Positions 14,287-18,108 of a stretch of DNA of 18,108 nucleotides are shown here, one piece after another. Each line of letters opens with the position of its first letter. The first letter of the stretch is position 1. Below the pieces are notes generated by a model. The model was not told the origin of the DNA. It made no database searches and worked only from the letters and a program-made list of their open reading frames with translations. Source of the stretch: an uncultured Chitinophagaceae bacterium (lineage in GTDB: Bacteria > Bacteroidota > Bacteroidia > Chitinophagales > Chitinophagaceae). A program made the position numbers and the translations under genes. The stretch is taken from the NCBI GenBank assembly GCA_903841915.1, contig CAIMKO010000464.1, forward strand, positions 1-18,108, written 5' to 3'.

Positions 14287-16101
14287 TTATCCTAATGCTT
14301 CCACTTTCATATTGCGAGAAGCCTTCTTTCTATCTTCTTCATCCAGAATAGTTTTACGCATCCTGATGTTTTTAGGTGTTACTTCAATACACTCATCTTG
14401 CTGAATATATTCCATACATTCTTCCAGGGTAAACTGAACTTTTGGAGTAATTCTAACGCTATCATCACTACCGCTGGCACGGTGATTGGTTAATTTTTTC
14501 ATTTCCACAGCATTCACATTCAAATCTCCCGGTTTAATATGCTCAGCAATGATCTGACCTGCATAAACCTCTTCAGCCGGATCAATAAAAAAGCTTCCGC
14601 GATCCTGCAATTTATCGATTGAATATGCTGTTGTTACTCCCTGAAATTTAGCGATCAATACACCGTTATTTCTTCCTGGGATCGGTCCCTTCCATGGTTT
14701 ATACTCATTAAAACGATGTGCCATCACTGCTTCTCCTGCTGTATTAGTGAGCATTTGAGAACGCAGGCCTATCAATCCTCTTGAAGGGATCTCAAATTCA
14801 AGGTGCTGCATTTCTCCTTTACTTTCCATTACATGCATTTCCCCCTTGCGTTGTGTAACCAGATCAATTACTTTACCGCTGTATTCTGCAGGGACATCCA
14901 CTACCAATGTTTCAAATGGTTCATTTTTTTTGCCTAATAATTCTTTTACCAAAACCTGTGGCTGTCCAACAGTTAATTCATACCCTTCACGACGCATGGT
15001 TTCGATCAAAATACCTAAATGCAAAATACCACGTCCAAAAACTAAGAAGCTATCTGCACTGTCTGTATCTTCTACACGCAATGCTAAATTCTTTTCAGTT
15101 TCTTTCATCAAACGATCACGCAAGTGACGTGATGTAACAAATTTTCCATCTCTTCCATAAAAAGGAGAATTATTGATGGAGAACAGCATGCTCATTGTTG
15201 GCTCATCTACGCTGATAACCGGTAATCCTTCAGGTGTATCAAAATCACATATAGTATCGCCGATATTAAATTCTTCCAGCCCTACTACTGCGCATAAATC
15301 ACCCGACAACACTTCTGTCACCTTGCGTTTGCCCATTCCTTCAAACACGTATAATTCTTTTACTTTAGATCTTTTTACAGAACCATCAGCCTGAACCAAT
15401 GCAATGGTCTGGCCCTCTTTCACTGAACCACGAGTTACTTTTCCAATCGCTATTCTTCCCAAGAAAGAAGAATAATCCAATGAGGTGATCTGCATTTGTA
15501 ACGGCCCTTCATTTACTGTTGGAGGTGGTACAAATTTGATGATTCCGTTCATTAATGGAATGATATCTTCAGTTTGTTCTAAACTATCATTGAACCAACC
15601 ATTCTTTCCACTACCATAAAATGTAGGAAAGTTTAATTGTTCCTCAGTTGCGTCGAGGTTAAAGAACAATTCAAAAACCGCATCATGCACTTCATCAGGA
15701 CGACAGTTTGCTTTATCTACTTTATTGATAATTACAATCGGATGCAGGTTAAGGTGTAATGCTTTTTGCAGTACAAATCTTGTTTGCGGCATGGGTCCTT
15801 CAAAAGCATCAACTAATAATAAAACGCCATCTGCCATTTTTAAAACACGTTCAACTTCACCGCCAAAATCACTGTGGCCCGGAGTATCAATCACATTAAT
15901 CTTAACGCCATTAAATTGCACTGAAGCATTCTTGGAAAAGATGGTTATTCCTCTTTCCCTTTCAAGGTCATTGCTGTCCATGATCAGATCACCGGTTTCC
16001 TGGTTATCCCTGAACACTTTAGTGGTTTGTAATATTCTGTCCACCAAAGTAGTTTTACCGTGGTCAACGTGAGCAATAATAGCGATGTTTCTTATTTCCA
16101 T
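14287..16101 (-). CDS. typA: Translational GTPase TypA/BipA
   Basis: Ribosome-binding GTPase of the elongation-factor superfamily, involved in 50S assembly and stress or cold adaptation. The ATG at 16101 gives MEIRNIAIIAHVDHGKTT, the exact family start; the frame's earlier ATG at 16131 overlaps the promoter. G motifs are AHVDHGKTT (about 9-17), DTPGHSD (about 70) and NKVDK (about 124). EF-G-like domains III and V and the TypA-specific C-terminal domain follow, with KPWKGPIPGRNNGVL. At 604 residues it is full length. It is transcribed alone, with its own promoter and terminator, divergent from the SUMF1-like gene. Confidence 0.97.
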   Translation of the reverse strand: MEIRNIAIIAHVDHGKTTLVDRILQTTKVFRDNQETGDLIMDSNDLERERGITIFSKNASVQFNGVKINVIDTPGHSDFGGEVERVLKMADGVLLLVDAFEGPMPQTRFVLQKALHLNLHPIVIINKVDKANCRPDEVHDAVFELFFNLDATEEQLNFPTFYGSGKNGWFNDSLEQTEDIIPLMNGIIKFVPPPTVNEGPLQMQITSLDYSSFLGRIAIGKVTRGSVKEGQTIALVQADGSVKRSKVKELYVFEGMGKRKVTEVLSGDLCAVVGLEEFNIGDTICDFDTPEGLPVISVDEPTMSMLFSINNSPFYGRDGKFVTSRHLRDRLMKETEKNLALRVEDTDSADSFLVFGRGILHLGILIETMRREGYELTVGQPQVLVKELLGKKNEPFETLVVDVPAEYSGKVIDLVTQRKGEMHVMESKGEMQHLEFEIPSRGLIGLRSQMLTNTAGEAVMAHRFNEYKPWKGPIPGRNNGVLIAKFQGVTTAYSIDKLQDRGSFFIDPAEEVYAGQIIAEHIKPGDLNVNAVEMKKLTNHRASGSDDSVRITPKVQFTLEECMEYIQQDECIEVTPKNIRMRKTILDEEDRKKASRNMKVEALG

Positions 16102-16118
16102 GTAAAAATTTAAGGCGG

Positions 16119-16147
16119 CGAAGGTACGCATTTAGAGCGGGTTTCAA
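16119..16147 (-). promoter_or_regulatory. Promoter of typA
   Basis: TTG (16147-16145), 18 nt, TACCTTCG (16126-16119) on the minus strand, of the same TAnnTTCG class as the asd leader promoter. The -7 box ends 17 nt before the ATG. Confidence 0.6.
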
Positions 16148-16167
16148 GCATTTTATTGGTTGTTTAA

Positions 16168-16198
16168 TTGTGAAATAACATATAATACAGTAAATTAG
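16168..16198 (+). promoter_or_regulatory. Promoter of the SUMF1-like gene
   Basis: TTG (16168-16170), 20 nt, TAAATTAG (16191-16198), one mismatch from TAnnTTTG, 15 nt before the ATG. It is divergent from the typA promoter. Confidence 0.4.
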
Positions 16199-16213
16199 CT
16201 GCAAACCTGCCAA

Positions 16214-17077
16214 ATGAAAAAAATACCGCTTCTGATCTGCTTTGCTGTATTCTTTGCATTTATAAGTGATAAAAAATTTACAGCCGAGAAACTTTTAGCC
16301 CCTCCCGGAACAGTTCAGCTGATCGACAGCCTGTATATAGACAAATGCGAGGTGAGTAATATTGCATGGAGAGAATTTGTGAATTATATACTTAAAGTAC
16401 AAAAAGACCCCGATCTCTACATCAAAATGCTCCCTGATACAACCGTTTGGAAAACACAGTTATTCAATAATTCTATTTTTATTGATTTCTATTTTCGTCA
16501 CCCTGATTACAATGATTTCCCTGTGGTTGGTGTTAGCTATGAACAGGCAAAAGTATTCTGTGAGTGGCGTACGGATAGAGTGAATGAATTATTGGAAAAA
16601 ACACCAAAAGCGCCTTACAGAAAAATATTGTATCGCTTACCAACCAAAAAAGAATGGGAATTGGCCGCGACCGGAAAATTAGAACTTGAAAAATTTCCTT
16701 ACGGATATGAAAGCACAGAATTCAAATCACACGGAAAAGTTTACAATACATTCAACTGTTTATATGAAAGAGTAGATTCTACCATTAACCTCAGAGAAAC
16801 CGTTCTTCCGGTATTGTCTTCCGAAGCAAATAAATACGGCATTTATAACATGATCGGCAATGTATCTGAGATGGTTGCCGAAAAAGGAATTTCAAAAGGC
16901 GGGCATTTTAATTTATACATAGACGATTGTAAAATTCTGAAAGACCGCAAATATTATTTTCCCGAATGCTGGCTTGGATTCAGGTGCGTTTGTGAAATAG
17001 TTGATAAAAGCCCGCCGCCAGAAAAAAAGAGTACCAAAAAACACAAGGGTTCAGAAAAAACATCTGCGAAGGAATAA
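16214..17077 (+). CDS. SUMF1/FGE-like secreted protein
   Basis: 287 residues with a short N-terminal signal-like segment (MKKIPLLICFAVFFAFIS). The rest follows the formylglycine-generating-enzyme (SUMF1) fold pattern: LYIDKCEVSNIAWREFVNYI near the start, FPVVGVSYEQAKVFCEWR, YRLPTKKEWELAATGK, YGIYNMIGNVSEMV and, at the end, LGFRCV. The Cys pair that catalyses formylglycine formation (C-x4-C before the final R) is not visible in the expected place, so it is probably a non-enzymatic structural or binding member. Bacteroidota have many such proteins, including the gliding/T9SS proteins GldJ and GldK, but this one is shorter. The C-terminus is a Lys/Pro-rich tail (PPPEKKSTKKHKGSEKTSAK). It is monocistronic as far as can be seen; function unknown. 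Confidence 0.8.
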   Translation: MKKIPLLICFAVFFAFISDKKFTAEKLLAPPGTVQLIDSLYIDKCEVSNIAWREFVNYILKVQKDPDLYIKMLPDTTVWKTQLFNNSIFIDFYFRHPDYNDFPVVGVSYEQAKVFCEWRTDRVNELLEKTPKAPYRKILYRLPTKKEWELAATGKLELEKFPYGYESTEFKSHGKVYNTFNCLYERVDSTINLRETVLPVLSSEANKYGIYNMIGNVSEMVAEKGISKGGHFNLYIDDCKILKDRKYYFPECWLGFRCVCEIVDKSPPPEKKSTKKHKGSEKTSAKE

Positions 17078-17101
17078 TAAAGTTTAACAGGATTACTTTT
17101 A

Positions 17102-17109
17102 TACATTTG
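17102..17109 (+). promoter_or_regulatory. -7 promoter element before a 12-codon ORF
   Basis: TACATTTG matches TAnnTTTG exactly and is followed 16 nt later by an ATG, the usual spacing here. No good -33 TTG is seen. Confidence 0.5.
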
Positions 17110-17125
17110 CGACAACATTATTTTC

Positions 17126-17164
17126 ATGAACCTCTGGAAAAATATCATTAAAAGTCCCACCTAG
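17126..17164 (+). pseudogene. 12-codon ORF: remnant gene start or tna-type leader peptide
   Basis: Reads MNLWKNIIKSPT then TAG, after a consensus -7 box. Past the stop the same frame continues as FLAILFVAVFF, TGA, FWLQIFIASFVAPHN, TGA, a membrane-segment-like sequence. Both the TAG and the first TGA are one transition from TGG, so it may be the decayed 5' end of a membrane-protein gene. Alternatively the 12-mer is a leader peptide for the tryptophanase-like gene that starts 173 nt after its stop; it contains one Trp and a Pro near the end. The hydrophobic reading could also be only the antisense of the minus-strand ORF at 17161-17310. Undecided. Confidence 0.35.
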
Positions 17165-17310
17165 TTTTTAGCGATTCTATTCGTTGCCGTATTCTTTTGA
17201 TTCTGGCTGCAAATTTTCATTGCATCATTCGTTGCGCCGCACAATTGAGCTTCATCAATTTTAGGCAGCATGCGCACCGATTGAAATATCAGGTCAAAAA
17301 TTCTGTTCAT
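17161..17310 (-). CDS. Possible small ORF of 49 aa, unrecognised
   Basis: An open frame with an ATG at 17310 and TAG at 17161, beginning MNRIFDLIFQSVRMLPKIDE and ending TNRIAKN. It is hydrophilic with two Cys, has no signal peptide and matches no family I know. It lies divergent from the tryptophanase-like gene, 27 nt from that gene's ATG, and overlaps the 3' end of the plus-strand 12-codon ORF. No promoter match is convincing upstream. It could be a real small protein or a chance ORF in a decayed region. Confidence 0.3.
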   Translation of the reverse strand: MNRIFDLIFQSVRMLPKIDEAQLCGATNDAMKICSQNQKNTATNRIAKN

Positions 17311-17337
17311 TTCTCGTAATTATTTAATTTTTAATTA

Positions 17338-18108
17338 TGCAAACAATCATAGAACCATTTAAAATAAAATCGGTCGAGCCCATTCATTTTACAACAAGAG
17401 AACAACGAGTAAGGATACTCCGTGATGCTTTTTACAATCCGTTCCTTATTAAAGCCAGAGACGTGATCATTGATCTGCTGACCGACAGCGGGACCAGTGC
17501 TATGAGCAGCGAGCAGTGGGCGGGCATCATGCGGGGCGATGAAAGCTATGCCGGCAGTGATAGTTTTTTCCGATTTGAGGAAACCGTGAGTTCCATTACG
17601 CACATGAAATATATTATTCCCACTCATCAGGGAAGAGCATCAGAAAAAATATTATTCAGCATCACAGGAGGAAAAGGGAAATATTTTATCAGTAATACGC
17701 TTTTCGATACTACTCGGGCTAATATTGAATTTTCAGGTGCAGAAGGAATTGATCTATTATGTACAGAAGGAAAACAGCCATCATTGATCGCGCCATTCAA
17801 AGGGAATATTGATTTGATCGCACTAGAAAATTGTATTGAAGAAAAGGGCGCAGAAAATATTCCATTGGTCATCATCACTGTTACGAATAATTCCGGTGGT
17901 GGCCAACCCGTTAGTATGGCAAATATTAAAGCCGCCAGTGCAATCTGCAAAAAACACAATATTCCTTTTTTTATTGATGCTTGTCGATTTGCAGAGAATT
18001 GTTATTTCATCAAACAAAGAGAAAAAGGATTTGAAAGGAAAACCATTTTTGAAATTGCACAGGAATTATTTTCTTATGCCGATGGTTGTACGATGAGTGC
18101 GAAGACAG
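17338..18108 (+). CDS. Tryptophanase / tyrosine phenol-lyase family protein (5' part)
   Basis: PLP-dependent beta-eliminating lyase; the family splits tryptophan to indole, pyruvate and ammonia, or tyrosine to phenol. 257 codons are present and the frame runs off the window end. Family blocks: EPFKIKSVEPIHFTTREQR, LLTDSGTSAMSSEQWAGIMR, GDESYAGSDSFFRFE, PTHQGRASEKILF, DTTRANIEFSGAEG, TVTNNSGGGQPVSMANIK and FIDACRFAENCYFIK. The start at 17338 fits the family. The end reads YADGCTMSAKT, where the family motif is usually MS(A/G)KKD with PLP on the second Lys; here that position is Thr, so activity is uncertain. Tryptophanase and tyrosine phenol-lyase cannot be separated from this part. No clear promoter is seen in the 27 nt before the ATG; the nearest -7 box is at 17102. 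Confidence 0.9.

Noticed and set aside
17627..17959. 110-codon minus-strand ORF and others antisense to the lyase gene
   Set aside because: The plus strand carries unmistakable tryptophanase-family blocks throughout.

Overview
The window looks like chromosome of a member of the Bacteroidota, most likely Chitinophagaceae-like (inferred, not proven). The DNA is AT-rich. Several genes are preceded by the Bacteroidota promoter signature (-33 TTG/TTTG, about 19 nt, -7 TAnnTTTG or TAnnTTCG) with short 5' leaders and weak Shine-Dalgarno sites. The small secreted proteins, the DUF4397-type lipoprotein and the DUF4421-like outer-membrane protein are also typical of that phylum.

Layout. 1-2821 (all minus strand): a secreted NTF2-like protein, aspartate-semialdehyde dehydrogenase (asd) behind a candidate leader-peptide attenuator, and a PfkB-family kinase. 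2822-3134: intergenic with ACACAGAT-type repeats and the promoter/operator of a TetR gene. 3135-5411 (plus): TetR regulator, paaE reductase and a McbG/Qnr-like pentapeptide-repeat protein, closely spaced like an operon. 5417-6085 (minus): secreted SGNH hydrolase. 6095-6576: intergenic with 11-bp-period repeats, a perfect 20-bp inverted repeat and a second TetR operator. 6577-9289 (plus): paaABCD. 9286-10359 (minus): DUF4421-like protein, convergent with and overlapping paaD. 10399-11633 (plus): paaG and paaI. 11742-12749 (plus): obg. 13016-13453 (plus): secreted protein of unknown function, sharing a bidirectional terminator with a minus-strand DUF4397-like lipoprotein. 14287-16101 (minus): typA/bipA. 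16214-17077 (plus): SUMF1-like protein. 17078-17337: a promoter-like -7 box before a 12-codon ORF, with an antisense 49-codon ORF. 17338-end (plus): 5' part of a tryptophanase/tyrosine phenol-lyase family gene, cut by the window edge.

How the genes work together. PaaA, B, C, D and E make up the phenylacetyl-CoA 1,2-epoxidase system (diiron oxygenase A, structural B and C, Fe-S maturation-type D, reductase E). PaaG isomerises the epoxide to the oxepin, and PaaI is the rescue thioesterase. The ligase (paaK), the ring-opening enzyme (paaZ) and the beta-oxidation genes are not in the window. A nearly identical palindrome, ACTAACA-NN-TGTTAG, lies inside the tetR promoter and upstream of paaA, so one TetR protein (PaaR-like) probably controls both transcription units, including the displaced paaE.

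The most interesting signals are: the 17-codon leader before asd, whose last codons can pair with the terminator arm; the shared TetR operator; 8-bp repeats in the paaC reading frame; a repeat element forming the 3' end of paaA; the compound repeat at 6220-6349; and the 17.1-17.3 kb region before the tryptophanase-like gene, whose active-site lysine pair reads Lys-Thr.
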